From: Hoeflea sp.
GTDB lineage: Bacteria > Pseudomonadota > Alphaproteobacteria > Rhizobiales > Rhizobiaceae
DNA: 64,000 nt
Direction of reading: 5' to 3'
Assembly: GCA_020637795.1 (NCBI GenBank)
Contig: JACKJT010000002.1
Location: 682,001 to 746,000, forward strand
A program made the translations under genes and the position numbers. Positions 1 through 9,017 of the stretch are shown here, piece by piece. How positions within the stretch are numbered: the stretch's first letter is position 1; each line of letters starts with the position of its first letter. Below the pieces are notes generated by a model, which saw nothing but the letters and a program-made list of their open reading frames with translations, was not told where the DNA came from and ran no database searches.

Positions 1-914
1 AGGCTCTGGCCGTTGGATTTCAAGAGATCGAGATCGAGCTGGGCGGTGCGGTTCAGTCCCGGTTCGGCCTGCACCGATTCGACCAGCGCCATGCCGGCGC
101 CGGCGACGAGATCGCGCAGCATCAGCTTGCCCGGCAGGAACGAGGTCAGGTCGATGCCGAGCCAGTCGGCCAGCGTCGCGTTGAGATAGACAATCTCGCC
201 GTCGCGGCCGGCAGAGAAGAAGCCGACCGGCGCATGATCGAGATAGTTGATGGCGTTCTGCAGCTCCTTGAACACCATTTCCTGTTCGGTGCGCTCGTGG
301 CTGATGTCGGACAATTGCCAGGCCATCAGCGTGACGTCCTTTTCCGCCGAGGCGATGGGGCGGCCGCGCAGCCGGTACCAGTGGCCACCCTCGGTGCTCT
401 CCTTGCCCGCGCCCAGCGGCTGGGTCATGCGGAACTCTTCCTGGCCCTCCCGGCCCTCGCGCATGGCGTTGGTCAGCCGGTAGACCGCTTCCGCCGACTC
501 CCGGTGGCGCGACAGGATCGCCTCGATCGATTGCACATCGCTGGCACTGGTCGACCCAGTCAGGCGTCCGTAGGCGTGGTTGGCGTAGATCACCCTGTCC
601 TTGTCGTCGGTGACGAGCGTGCCTTCGGGGTGGGTATCGATGAAGGCGCGCGCCAGAGGGTCGGCCGTGGTCTTCGGCATGATGTCGACAAAGCCGATCA
701 CGGTGGAAACCAGGAAGAAGATCCCGACCACGGCAAGCACGCCGAGGATGCCAAGCATCAACTCGTTGTTGAGCCTGTCCTTGAACAGGAAGAAGGTGAT
801 CGATGCGCCGATCATCACCAGCGCGAGGAAGATCAGCCTCGACACCGAGCGTGGTTTCGCGCTTCGGTCTACAAGCGCTGCCGGGTTTGCCGCCGCTGGT
901 TTCGTCTCGGTCAT
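1..914 (-). CDS. cckA: Cell-cycle hybrid histidine kinase CckA, N-terminal part (cut by window edge)
   Basis: An open frame runs from an ATG at 914 leftwards off the window, so about 304 N-terminal residues are visible. Two membrane helices lie at about residues 27-44 and 52-74. They are followed by a PAS domain (about 86-205), whose start reads PLARAFIDTHPEGTLVTDD, and the beginning of a second PAS domain (LDHAPVGFFSAGRDG). This layout matches rhizobial CckA, the hybrid kinase that feeds phosphate through ChpT to CtrA and CpdR. The kinase core and receiver would lie outside the window. Its neighbours, a FliO-like protein and dksA, fit the gene order I recall near cckA in Rhizobiaceae. Family assignment is inferred from the N-terminus alone; a different PAS kinase is possible but less likely. 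Confidence 0.8.
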   Translation of the reverse strand, partial: MTETKPAAANPAALVDRSAKPRSVSRLIFLALVMIGASITFFLFKDRLNNELMLGILGVLAVVGIFFLVSTVIGFVDIMPKTTADPLARAFIDTHPEGTLVTDDKDRVIYANHAYGRLTGSTSASDVQSIEAILSRHRESAEAVYRLTNAMREGREGQEEFRMTQPLGAGKESTEGGHWYRLRGRPIASAEKDVTLMAWQLSDISHERTEQEMVFKELQNAINYLDHAPVGFFSAGRDGEIVYLNATLADWLGIDLTSFLPGKLMLRDLVAGAGMALVESVQAEPGLNRTAQLDLDLLKSNGQS

Positions 915-1206
915 GAATCGCTCTTTCGCCCCGCCACGGATCCGTCCGGTTTGAATCACATTCCGCCGCTGATGGAAAGCCCAAACACCGCTGGCACCTG
1001 CTTCCCGCTCCAGTTTGCCGGGGAAACCGCGCCAGGCCCACAGTCGGGAGGCATATCCTCGCCACATTTCACCCGATACTGGAAAACCGCTTCATCCGGC
1101 TTGTGAACCGGGTGGAAAACAAGTCAAATGCGCTCCGGTCACGATCAAATCCGGTGGAGCGCCGCTGATTTCATCGGCTTTATCGACTGGAACGGGAGGA
1201 CGCCGG

Positions 1207-2412
1207 ATGCCGGACAATCTTTTGGGCGGCCAGGGTGCAACACTGTTGACCGCCATCATCATCGTCGCCGTGGCGCTGCTGGCGCTTGTCGGGGTGTTCT
1301 GGCTGATCCGCAACCGCGCCGCATCGACCTTCATCCGCGGCGGCAAGAACCGGCAGCCGCGGCTCGCCGTGCTCGATGCCACCGCCGTCGACACCCGCCG
1401 CCGGCTGGTGCTGATCCGCCGCGACGATGTCGAGCACCTGGTCATGATCGGCGGCCCGACCGACGTCGTCATCGAAAGCCGCATCGTGCACCCGGACCAG
1501 TCCGGAGGCGCCCGGCAAGCCGAGCAACAGCCCGCCGCGCCGGCCGCTCCGCGGCCGCAGCGCGCCTCCCAGCCCGCCCCGACGCAGCAACCCGCACCGG
1601 CGCCGCAACCGGCCCTGACACCCGCCCGTGCCGCATCGCCTCAAGCCCCCCAGCCTGTCCGCGCCCCGGCCCCGGCGTCCGCTTCAGTCCCCTCGCCCGA
1701 ACCCCGGATGCGCCCGGCCGAACCAGCGCCGCAGCCCGCTGCCCGTCAGCAACCCACCGTCTCCGCCGCCGCCCCGTCGCGCGGACCCGCGGCGCCGATC
1801 GCAACCGCCGCTGCGGCCACGGCCATTCAGGCCACCGGCTCGATCCGCGCCGAAGCCGCCGACCTGCTCGACAGCGCCAGGACGCGGGTGTTCGAGGAGC
1901 CAAGCTTCGACGACAGCGATCTCGACGATCTGGTCGACGTCCCGCCGGTCTCTGTTCGCCCGGCTCCAGCCCCGGCGGCAGCGGCCAGTGCTGCCGAACC
2001 GGATGCCGACCCCTTGCAGGCAGAGGCCGCAGACCTGCTCGAAAACGTCAGGACGCGGGTGTTCGAGGAGCCGAGCTTCGACGAGAGCGTCTTTGACGAG
2101 CTGAGCGCTGCTGCCACTGACGAGCGCAAACCCGCAGCACCCGCCTCCGGCGGCGCACCGGCAAGCGAACCGGCAAAGCCTGCGGCTCCGTCCGAATTCG
2201 AAGCGGTGCTGGCCGCGGAACTGTCGCAGGATCTGACCCGCGACGCCCCCCGCGACAGCCTTATCGCCGCTCACTACACCGAGCACCAGCTCGATCCGGA
2301 CGAAGCCGATCTGCTGGAAGCGCCGGAAGTCCAACCCGAAACCCAGGCTTCCAGGGATTCGCTCGAAGCCGAGATGGAACGGCTGCTCGGAGATCTCTCG
2401 CGCAAGCCCTGA
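1207..2412 (+). CDS. FliO-like membrane protein with long disordered Pro/Ala-rich tail
   Basis: This encodes 401 residues starting at ATG 1207, chosen because GGGAGGA (1194-1200) sits 6 nt upstream. A single membrane helix spans about residues 12-34. Residues 50-93 (RQPRLAVLDATAVDTRRR ... EHLVMIGG) match the FliO/MopB fold. The remaining 300 residues are rich in Pro, Ala and Gln and look disordered. Within the tail a 28-residue acidic motif containing TRVFEEPSFD occurs twice, 57 residues apart, and a third partial copy reads PDEADLLEAPE. No other flagellar gene is nearby and the gene is divergent from cckA. The FliO fold is clear; a role in flagellar export is only inferred and may be wrong. 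Confidence 0.75.
   Translation: MPDNLLGGQGATLLTAIIIVAVALLALVGVFWLIRNRAASTFIRGGKNRQPRLAVLDATAVDTRRRLVLIRRDDVEHLVMIGGPTDVVIESRIVHPDQSGGARQAEQQPAAPAAPRPQRASQPAPTQQPAPAPQPALTPARAASPQAPQPVRAPAPASASVPSPEPRMRPAEPAPQPAARQQPTVSAAAPSRGPAAPIATAAAATAIQATGSIRAEAADLLDSARTRVFEEPSFDDSDLDDLVDVPPVSVRPAPAPAAAASAAEPDADPLQAEAADLLENVRTRVFEEPSFDESVFDELSAAATDERKPAAPASGGAPASEPAKPAAPSEFEAVLAAELSQDLTRDAPRDSLIAAHYTEHQLDPDEADLLEAPEVQPETQASRDSLEAEMERLLGDLSRKP
1846..2094 (+). repeat. Two copies of an acidic motif inside the FliO-like tail
   Basis: Copies start at 1846 and 2017 (period 171 bp, 57 codons). The proteins share AEAADLL followed by TRVFEEPSFD, and the DNA around the FEEPSFD codons is nearly identical, pointing to a relatively recent duplication or strong conservation. 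Confidence 0.7.
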
Positions 2413-2505
2413 TGGCCCGGCGGCACCCCTGCCGTTGAACAATGGCTGCCCGTACCGGTCACATGCGGCCCCGTCACATGCGCACCCGCGACATGCGGTC
2501 ATGAA

Positions 2506-2529
2506 AAAGCCGGCGCAGCGGCCGGCTTT
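2506..2529. terminator. Bidirectional intrinsic terminator between convergent genes
   Basis: A perfect 9-bp inverted repeat, AAAGCCGGC (2506-2514) and GCCGGCTTT (2521-2529), has a 6-nt loop and A/T flanks. It separates the FliO-like gene from the convergent dksA, so it can end transcription from both sides. Confidence 0.7.
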
Positions 2530-2558
2530 CAAGACAATTTGAAGATTTCGTACAGAGC

Positions 2559-2978
<420 letters not shown>

Positions 2979-3052
2979 AACGATTCTCCCGGCTAAGCCA
3001 TTTCGGGGGGTGTATAGCCAGACGGGGGCACCGGTACAAGCGGTAAAGTAGC

Positions 3053-3081
3053 TGATCACCGCAATTTCATCGAACTGTCAA
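3053..3081 (-). promoter_or_regulatory. Candidate sigma70-type promoter for dksA
   Basis: On the minus strand TTGACA (3081-3076) is followed after 17 nt by TGATCA (3058-3053), about 75 nt before the dksA start. The -35 box is perfect and the -10 is poor, so this is a tentative call. Confidence 0.35.
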
Positions 3082-3277
3082 ATCGTTTTAGAATTCTGAC
3101 ATATACCGGGTTTCACAGGCCTGCCGGGCGGCGCCTGCCGTTCCGGAACCTCCATGCCGTGGACGCAACCCGGCGTCGCCCGCTGCCCGCCAGCAGCCCT
3201 GCCGGCAAGTTGATATTGCAGTGCACTTTGTCCTTTTGGCGAATTGAAGCACCGGCGCAAATAGCTACATTCACGAG

Positions 3278-3814
3278 ATGAATCCTGCACCGCTCACACA
3301 TCTGCGCATTTTCCTCGTCCGCCATGCGCATGCCGCCTGGGCCTTGCCCGGCGTACGCGATTTCGACCGGCCGCTGGATGAGCGCGGACGCGAGGAAGCC
3401 GCCCGCCTCGCCGCGACCATGTCGGTCAACGGTTTTGAGCCGGACCTGGTCTACTGCTCCAACGCGCGCCGCTGCGCCGAAACGCTCGAGATCCTGCAGA
3501 AAACTCCCGCCTGCGGCGGATTGCAGGTCGAATACAGCGATGCGCTCTACGCCTCCAGCCATGACGCCTATCTCGACCTGATCGGATCCGCGCATGACGA
3601 CACCATCCAATCGATCATGATCATCGGCCACAATCCGATGCTTGAGGACACCGCCCAGGCCTTGCTGCAGGACGACCCGGCGGCTTTTGAAACCGCGCTC
3701 GGCAACGGCTTTCCGACGGCCGGCCTGATGATCCTCGATTGCGACACACGCGGCGGCAGCGCAATCAAGGGCGGCGCCCGGTTTGTCGGCCTGCTCTCCC
3801 CCGTGGACGCCTGA
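3278..3814 (+). CDS. sixA: SixA-type phosphohistidine phosphatase (histidine phosphatase family)
   Basis: This encodes 178 residues of the histidine phosphatase (phosphoglycerate mutase-like) superfamily. The catalytic motif is LVRHAHA with R15 and H16; the second histidine lies in MIIGHNPML (H118). The short length and the absence of the insertions seen in mutases fit SixA, which dephosphorylates Hpt domains of phosphorelays in E. coli. An Hpt-only protein is encoded 9 kb away at 12543-12911 and CckA starts the window, but no physical link is shown. The start lacks a strong ribosome site. Substrate is not determined by sequence; small-molecule phosphatase activity is possible. Confidence 0.8.
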   Translation: MNPAPLTHLRIFLVRHAHAAWALPGVRDFDRPLDERGREEAARLAATMSVNGFEPDLVYCSNARRCAETLEILQKTPACGGLQVEYSDALYASSHDAYLDLIGSAHDDTIQSIMIIGHNPMLEDTAQALLQDDPAAFETALGNGFPTAGLMILDCDTRGGSAIKGGARFVGLLSPVDA

Positions 3815-3924
3815 ACCCGACATCCGGGCCCCGGGCCCGAAGCCGGGATCGCATTTCACCGCTGCGCTTTCAATTGATCCGCCACATTCCTATATCTGGG
3901 GAAGAAATTCGGAGCAGGCCCAAC

Positions 3925-5397
3925 GTGTCATCGTCCATCACCAGTTTCACCGACGAGGCCCTGATCGCCTTTGACACCCTCACCGATCGCGCCAGCAACC
4001 TGATCCAGCCAACCCTGCGGCTCGGCGTCACCGGCCTTTCCAGGGCCGGCAAGACTGTCTTCATCACCGCGCTCGTGCACAATTTGCTGCATGGTGGCCG
4101 GCTGCCGATGTTCGAGGCGGCCCATTCCGGCAGGCTGTCACGCTCGTTTCTCGAACCCCAGCCCGATGATGCGGTGCCGCGGTTTCAGTACGAGGATCAT
4201 GCCGCCCGCATGATCGGCGAGCGGATCTGGCCGGATTCGACCCGCGCCATCTCCGAGCTGCGGCTGGTCATCGAGTATGAATCGGCCAGCGGCTGGAACC
4301 GCTTCTTCTCCGGTGGCCGGCTCTGTCTCGACATCGTCGACTATCCCGGCGAATGGCTGCTCGACCTGCCGTTGCTGGGCCAGGATTTCGCCACCTTCTC
4401 GCTCAATGCCGCGTCGCTGGCGCGGTCCCCGGTGCGCGCCGACCTCGCCGCCGCCTGGCTGGAAAAGGCCGGCTCCATCGATCCGCTCAAGCCCGCCGAC
4501 GAGACCGACGCGCGCGAGCTTGCCCGGCTGTTCACCGATTACCTCCGGGCCTGCAAACAGGACGAACGGGCGCTCTCCACCCTTCCCCCCGGCCGCTTCC
4601 TGATGCCGGGCGATCTCGACGGCTCGCCCGCGCTCACCTTCGCGCCGCTGCCCAACCTGCCCGACACGCCTGCGCCGAAAGGCTCGCTGATGGCGATGAT
4701 GGAGCGGCGCTACGAGAGCTACAAGTCGGTGGTGGTCAAGCCCTTCTTCCGCGAGCACGTCGCCCGCCTCGACCGGCAGATCGTGCTGATCGACGCGATG
4801 CAGGCGATGAATGCCGGCCGCGAGGCGGTGATCGATCTCGAGCGCGCGCTGTCGGACGTGCTCTCCTGCTTCCGCCCCGGCAGCGGCAGCCTACTGACCA
4901 GCCTGGTCTCGCGCCGCATCGACAAGGTGCTGATCGCCGCCACCAAGGCCGATCACCTGCACCATGAAAGCCATGACCGGCTCGAGGCCATCGCGCGGCG
5001 CATCGTCGAGCGCGCCTCCACCAGTATCGGCTCGTCCGGCGCCGACATCGAGGTGCTGGCGCTGGCCGCCGTCCGCGCCACCCGCGAGGCCACCGTGCGC
5101 CAGGATGGCGAGGAGCTTCCGGTGATCGTCGGCACCCCGCTCGAAGGCGAGCGCATTGCCGGCGAACTGTTCGACGGCAATCGCAAAACAGCCATATTTC
5201 CCGGTGACTTGCCGAAGAATCCGGATTCATTCTTTAAAGCGGTGGACAAGTCGAACGCGCCGCTCCTGCCGGAGATCAACATCGTCCGCTTCCGCCCGCC
5301 GTCGATCGAGGAAAGCGAAACCGGCATCAAGCTGTCGCTGCCCCATATCCGTCTCGACCGGGCCCTGGATTACCTTCTGGGAGACCGTCTGGCATGA
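3925..5397 (+). CDS. YcjX-like P-loop protein (DUF463)
   Basis: This encodes 490 residues using GTG 3925, which follows GGAGCAGG at about 10 nt spacing. The protein then begins directly with the family N-terminus. A Walker A loop GLSRAGKT lies at residues 37-44 and a DxxG-like stretch LDIVDYPGEW further on, so it is a predicted GTPase/NTPase of the YcjX family. In gammaproteobacteria ycjX and ycjF are linked to the phage-shock psp genes. Here the stop overlaps the start of a YcjF homologue (ATGA), but no psp gene is visible. The pair is therefore co-translated and probably acts at the inner membrane; its exact role is unknown. Confidence 0.85.
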   Translation: MSSSITSFTDEALIAFDTLTDRASNLIQPTLRLGVTGLSRAGKTVFITALVHNLLHGGRLPMFEAAHSGRLSRSFLEPQPDDAVPRFQYEDHAARMIGERIWPDSTRAISELRLVIEYESASGWNRFFSGGRLCLDIVDYPGEWLLDLPLLGQDFATFSLNAASLARSPVRADLAAAWLEKAGSIDPLKPADETDARELARLFTDYLRACKQDERALSTLPPGRFLMPGDLDGSPALTFAPLPNLPDTPAPKGSLMAMMERRYESYKSVVVKPFFREHVARLDRQIVLIDAMQAMNAGREAVIDLERALSDVLSCFRPGSGSLLTSLVSRRIDKVLIAATKADHLHHESHDRLEAIARRIVERASTSIGSSGADIEVLALAAVRATREATVRQDGEELPVIVGTPLEGERIAGELFDGNRKTAIFPGDLPKNPDSFFKAVDKSNAPLLPEINIVRFRPPSIEESETGIKLSLPHIRLDRALDYLLGDRLA

Positions 5398-6503
5398 CCG
5401 ACAGCAACGCTTCATCCGGATCCCGCAAGCCACGCTCCTTCAGCGTCGACGAGCCCGCTGCCAGGGCGTCGCCCGGCACCGCCGAGAGCAAGGCAAAAAC
5501 AGCGCGCAAGCCTGCGGCCATTCCCGTCACCGTCGAAATGACGATGAATGAGGACGATCCGTTCGTGTCACAGCCGGAAGCTCTTGAGGCGCTGACGCCG
5601 CCGCCGGCCAAGCCGCGGCCGCGCCGCCTGACCGCCGGCAAGATCCTGCTGACCAGCCTGGGGTTTCTCTTCGCCCTGGCGCTGGGGATCTGGACCGATG
5701 CGCTGATCCGCAGCCTGTTCGACCGCTTTACCTGGCTCGGCTGGGCCGCAACCGCCGCCGCACTGATCGCGGCTGTGGCCCTGCTGGCCCTGGTGATCCG
5801 GGAAATCATCGGCATCCGCCGGCTGGCGAAGGTTGCGCACCTGCGTGAAAGCATCGCCGCCAGGGCCCGCTCCGCCACGGCCAGGGAAGCCCGCGCGCTG
5901 GCCTCCGAAGTGGCAAGCCTTGTCGCCGTCAATCCGCTCACCGCCCGCGGCCGCAAGAGCCTCAAGGCGCTCGATGACGAGATCATCGACGGGCCGCATT
6001 ATCTCGCCTTCGCCGAGCGCGAGCTGATGGCGCCGCTCGACCTGCAGGCGCGGCAGCTGACCGTCAACGCGGCCAAGCGGGTATCCGTCGTCACCGCCGT
6101 CAGCCCCCGCGCCTTCGTCGATCTCGCCTATGTCGGCTTCGAAGCCATCCGGCTGATCCGCGCCATGGCCGAACTCTACGGCGGACGACCGGGCACCATC
6201 GGCATGATCCGCCTGTTCCGCGACGTGATCGCCCATCTCGCGGTCACCGGCGCCATTGCCGCCGGCGACAGCCTGATCCAGCAGGTGGTCGGCCACGGGG
6301 TTGCGGCCAAGCTCTCCGCCCGGCTCGGCGAGGGTGTCATCAACGGGCTGATGACCGCCCGGATCGGCATTTCCGCGATGGATCTGTGCCGCCCGATGCC
6401 GTTTATAGCCCTCAAGCGGCCCGGCATCGGCGATTTCGTCTCGGATATCGCGGCCGTCGGCGGCAAGCCGGCCGGCCCGGGAAAAACCGGCGACGGGCTA
6501 TGA
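5394..6503 (+). CDS. YcjF family membrane protein (TIGR01620/DUF697)
   Basis: This encodes 369 residues and overlaps the YcjX-like gene by 4 nt (ATGA). About 80 N-terminal residues are polar and probably cytoplasmic. They are followed by two membrane helices at about 83-102 and 113-136 and a long helical C-terminal domain with more hydrophobic patches, including VTGAIAAGDSLIQQVVGHG. This is the arrangement of YcjF/TIGR01620 proteins. It is known only as a partner of YcjX, and cell-envelope stress is the usual suggestion. The tight coupling implies a stoichiometric complex. Confidence 0.82.
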   Translation: MTDSNASSGSRKPRSFSVDEPAARASPGTAESKAKTARKPAAIPVTVEMTMNEDDPFVSQPEALEALTPPPAKPRPRRLTAGKILLTSLGFLFALALGIWTDALIRSLFDRFTWLGWAATAAALIAAVALLALVIREIIGIRRLAKVAHLRESIAARARSATAREARALASEVASLVAVNPLTARGRKSLKALDDEIIDGPHYLAFAERELMAPLDLQARQLTVNAAKRVSVVTAVSPRAFVDLAYVGFEAIRLIRAMAELYGGRPGTIGMIRLFRDVIAHLAVTGAIAAGDSLIQQVVGHGVAAKLSARLGEGVINGLMTARIGISAMDLCRPMPFIALKRPGIGDFVSDIAAVGGKPAGPGKTGDGL

Positions 6504-6599
6504 TTCGCGCCGAATTTGTGGATATATCGTCACCGATTACGGTCCATTAACCATTCTGGGTCAATTTCAGGCTTCGTTCCAGCCGCAACAGGTGTGACC

Positions 6600-7139
6600 A
6601 TGTTCTCGAAGTTTCGCATCATTCCGCTGTGTCTTGCGGCAATCCTACTCTCGCCCGCCGCCTCTTCCCAGGCCCGCGACCGGGACACGGTGTTCTTCGA
6701 ATCCGTTGCTGGCGAATGGAAGGGTCCGGGCGAAATCGTTGCCGGCAAATACAAGGGCACCAAGTTCGTCTGCAATCTCAGCGGCGATGCGGTGCAGGGC
6801 GGTACCGCCGGCATTTCGCTGGACGGCCATTGCCGCGTCGGCGTCTTCAACCAGAAAATGTCGGCCATGATCACCCGCAAGGGCTCCACCTACACCGGCC
6901 GGTTCCTTGACGGCTCCGCCGGTGACGGCCTCGATATCATCTCCGGCAAGATCACCCGCGACCGCGCGGTGATGGCGATCAACCGCAAGACGCTTGACGG
7001 CGCCATGATCGCACGCCTCCACGACGAGCAAACCATGAACGTCACCATCTCCGTCAAGGTCGGCAAGGAAATGATCCCGGTGATCGGCATGACGCTCAAG
7101 CGCGGGCCCCGCAAGGTCGCCTCCGGCGTGCTGCGCTGA
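6600..7139 (+). CDS. Secreted hypothetical protein
   Basis: This encodes 179 residues from ATG 6600. A clear signal peptide (IIPLCLAAILLSPAASSQA) is predicted to be cut near residue 26. The mature part has one pair of cysteines (FVCNLSGD and GHCRVG) that could form a disulphide, and alternates short beta-like stretches such as GEWKGPGEIVAGKYKGTKF. I do not recognise a characterised family, although similar small exported proteins are common in Rhizobiales. It is monocistronic, with AT-rich sequence upstream, and convergent with folK. Confidence 0.7.
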   Translation: MFSKFRIIPLCLAAILLSPAASSQARDRDTVFFESVAGEWKGPGEIVAGKYKGTKFVCNLSGDAVQGGTAGISLDGHCRVGVFNQKMSAMITRKGSTYTGRFLDGSAGDGLDIISGKITRDRAVMAINRKTLDGAMIARLHDEQTMNVTISVKVGKEMIPVIGMTLKRGPRKVASGVLR

Positions 7140-7158
7140 TCGCGGCTGGCCGCAGCAA

Positions 7159-7680
7159 CTAGTCCTCGTTAAGCCACCAGTCGCCCGTCCGGGTCAGCGC
7201 CTCGATCCCTTCGGAATCCACCTCGCTCGACCAGTCGGCAATGCTCTGCAGGTTGACCACCGCCTTGGGCGCGATGTCGGCCAGCGGCACCATGACGAAG
7301 GCGCGCTCGGTCATCCGCGGATGCGGAACCGTCAGGTCGGCATGGTCGGAGAGAAAATCGCCGTGCAGCAGCACGTCGAGATCGATCGTCCTGGGCCCCC
7401 AGCGGTCAGTGCGGACCCGGTCGAGCTGCAATTCGATATCGAGACACACCTTGAGCAGCTCGTGCGGATCGAGCGTCGTTTCCACCAGCGCGCAGGCATT
7501 GTGGAACCACTCCTGGTCGGTCTTGCCCCATGGCGGCGTCCGGTAGAGCCGCGACACCGTGCGGATGGTGACATCGTCGCGCGCATCGAGCAGCTTGAGC
7601 GCCCGCGCCATGGTCCGGCGCGGATTGCCAATATTGCCGCCAAGCCCGATGGCGGCGATCACCTTCTTCGCCTCAGGCAC
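7159..7680 (-). CDS. folK: 2-amino-4-hydroxy-6-hydroxymethyldihydropteridine pyrophosphokinase
   Basis: This encodes 173 residues from a GTG start at 7680, which overlaps the folB stop by 8 nt. HPPK transfers pyrophosphate from ATP to 6-hydroxymethyl-7,8-dihydropterin in folate synthesis. The family signature is present as RWGPRTIDLDVLLHGD, together with the N-terminal GLGGNIGNP and the downstream VPHPRMTERAFVMVPL. It is the last gene of a folP-folB-folK operon in which all three genes overlap by a few bases, so translation is coupled. Confidence 0.95.
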   Translation of the reverse strand: MPEAKKVIAAIGLGGNIGNPRRTMARALKLLDARDDVTIRTVSRLYRTPPWGKTDQEWFHNACALVETTLDPHELLKVCLDIELQLDRVRTDRWGPRTIDLDVLLHGDFLSDHADLTVPHPRMTERAFVMVPLADIAPKAVVNLQSIADWSSEVDSEGIEALTRTGDWWLNED

Positions 7681-8041
7681 GATGTTCGACCGTCACTTCG
7701 ACATGGTCGAGGATACCCGGAACTGCGGCACTCGGCTTGCGCACCGTGATCCGGGCCAGCCGGATCTGTGCGAACCGGGCGGTCAGCGCCCTGGCGATAT
7801 CCATCGCCAGCGCCTCGATCAGGTAGCGCCGCTTGCCGGTGACGATCTCCTCGATCACCTGGAAGGCGATGCCGTAATGCACCGTGCCCTCGATGTCGTC
7901 GGTTTGAAGCGCATCGCCCGGATCGACTTCCAGCTCGGCGTCGACGAAGAAGCGCTGGCCGAGGAATTCCTCCTCGTCATGCACCCCGTGGCGGGCGAAG
8001 AACGCGCAATTGGCGAGGCGGATTGTGTAACTGTCAGCCAT
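7673..8041 (-). CDS. folB: Dihydroneopterin aldolase
   Basis: This encodes 122 residues. ATG 8041 gives a protein of normal family length and overlaps folP by 8 nt. FolB cleaves 7,8-dihydroneopterin to 6-hydroxymethyldihydropterin and glycolaldehyde. Recognisable parts are FFARHGVHDEEEFLGQRFFV near the N-terminus, the substrate-binding YLIEALAMDIA, and the C-terminal VRKPSAAVPGILDHVEVTVE. It is the middle gene of the folate operon. Confidence 0.93.
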   Translation of the reverse strand: MADSYTIRLANCAFFARHGVHDEEEFLGQRFFVDAELEVDPGDALQTDDIEGTVHYGIAFQVIEEIVTGKRRYLIEALAMDIARALTARFAQIRLARITVRKPSAAVPGILDHVEVTVEHRA

Positions 8042-8963
8042 GGCCGGGTTCCTTTTTGCGGCTGCTTTGAACCATCGCGTCGGCGACCGCAAGCCCGTCC
8101 TTGTTGAATGCCACATTGTGTACCCGAAACATCGCCGCACCCGCGAGCCTGAGCGCGACGCTGGTCGCCACCGTGCCGACATCGCGGTCAGCGGCCTCCC
8201 GGCCGGTCAGCCCGCCGATGAAGCGCTTGCGCGAGGTGCCAGCCAGCAGCGGCAGGCCGAGCGCATGCAGCTCGGCAAACCGCGCCATCAGCTCGAGATT
8301 GTCATCCGCATCCTTGGCAAAGCCGAAACCCGGGTCGAGCAGGATGCGGTCGTCGTCGATCCCGGCCGTGCGGGCGATCTCGAGCGAACCGGCGAACCAG
8401 TGAAACTGGTCCTCGACCAGATCGGGCAGACACTCGCGCTCGCGGCCGGTGTGCATGATCGCCACCGCGGCCCCGGCGTCGCTTGCGATCCGCGCCATCT
8501 CCGGCTCGCGCTGCAGCCCCCAGACATCGTTGATCAGGTGCGCGCCGGCGGCGAGCGCCAGCCGCGCCGTTTCCGCCCGCCAGGTGTCGACCGAGATCAG
8601 CACCCCCTCCTGCCCGGCCAGCGCCTCGATCACCGGCAGGATCCGGCGCTGCTCCTCGAGCGCGCTCACCGGGTCAGCGCCCGGACGCGTCGATTCACCG
8701 CCGATATCGACGATGTCGGCGCCCTCCCCGACCATCGCCAGCGCCGCCTCGACGGCGATGCGCTGGTCCGAATGCAGCCCGCCGTCGGAAAACGAATCCG
8801 GCGTCACGTTGAGAATGCCCATCAGCCGCGCCCGCGGCCCCAGCTCGATCGCCCTGTCCCGGCCAAGCCGCAGGGATCTGGGAAGAAAGACGCTGTCGGG
8901 TGGCGTTTGCATGGCGGATTGACCTGTTACCTGTGGCAATTTGGCGACCGGTTCCTGTTGCAT
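8034..8963 (-). CDS. folP: Dihydropteroate synthase
   Basis: This encodes 309 residues from the ATG at 8963; an alternative ATG at 8912 would give 292 residues, closer to typical rhizobial FolP. Neither has a strong ribosome site. The enzyme condenses p-aminobenzoate with the pterin pyrophosphate and is the sulphonamide target. Both pterin-binding signatures are seen: LMGILNVTPDSFSDGG and VDIGGESTRPGADP. KDADDNLELMARF and LAGTSRKRFIGGL complete the TIM barrel. First gene of folP-folB-folK. Confidence 0.94.
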   Translation of the reverse strand: MQQEPVAKLPQVTGQSAMQTPPDSVFLPRSLRLGRDRAIELGPRARLMGILNVTPDSFSDGGLHSDQRIAVEAALAMVGEGADIVDIGGESTRPGADPVSALEEQRRILPVIEALAGQEGVLISVDTWRAETARLALAAGAHLINDVWGLQREPEMARIASDAGAAVAIMHTGRERECLPDLVEDQFHWFAGSLEIARTAGIDDDRILLDPGFGFAKDADDNLELMARFAELHALGLPLLAGTSRKRFIGGLTGREAADRDVGTVATSVALRLAGAAMFRVHNVAFNKDGLAVADAMVQSSRKKEPGHG

Positions 8964-9017
8964 GAGCCAGCCGCATGGCGCAAGTTCCGGTTTGCTGTTT
9001 CTGACCGGGAGTTCTCC

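Noticed and set aside
2461..2505. Three ACATGCG copies at 15-bp spacing before the terminator
   Set aside because: Only 7 conserved bases per unit in a convergent intergenic gap; too short to claim function.
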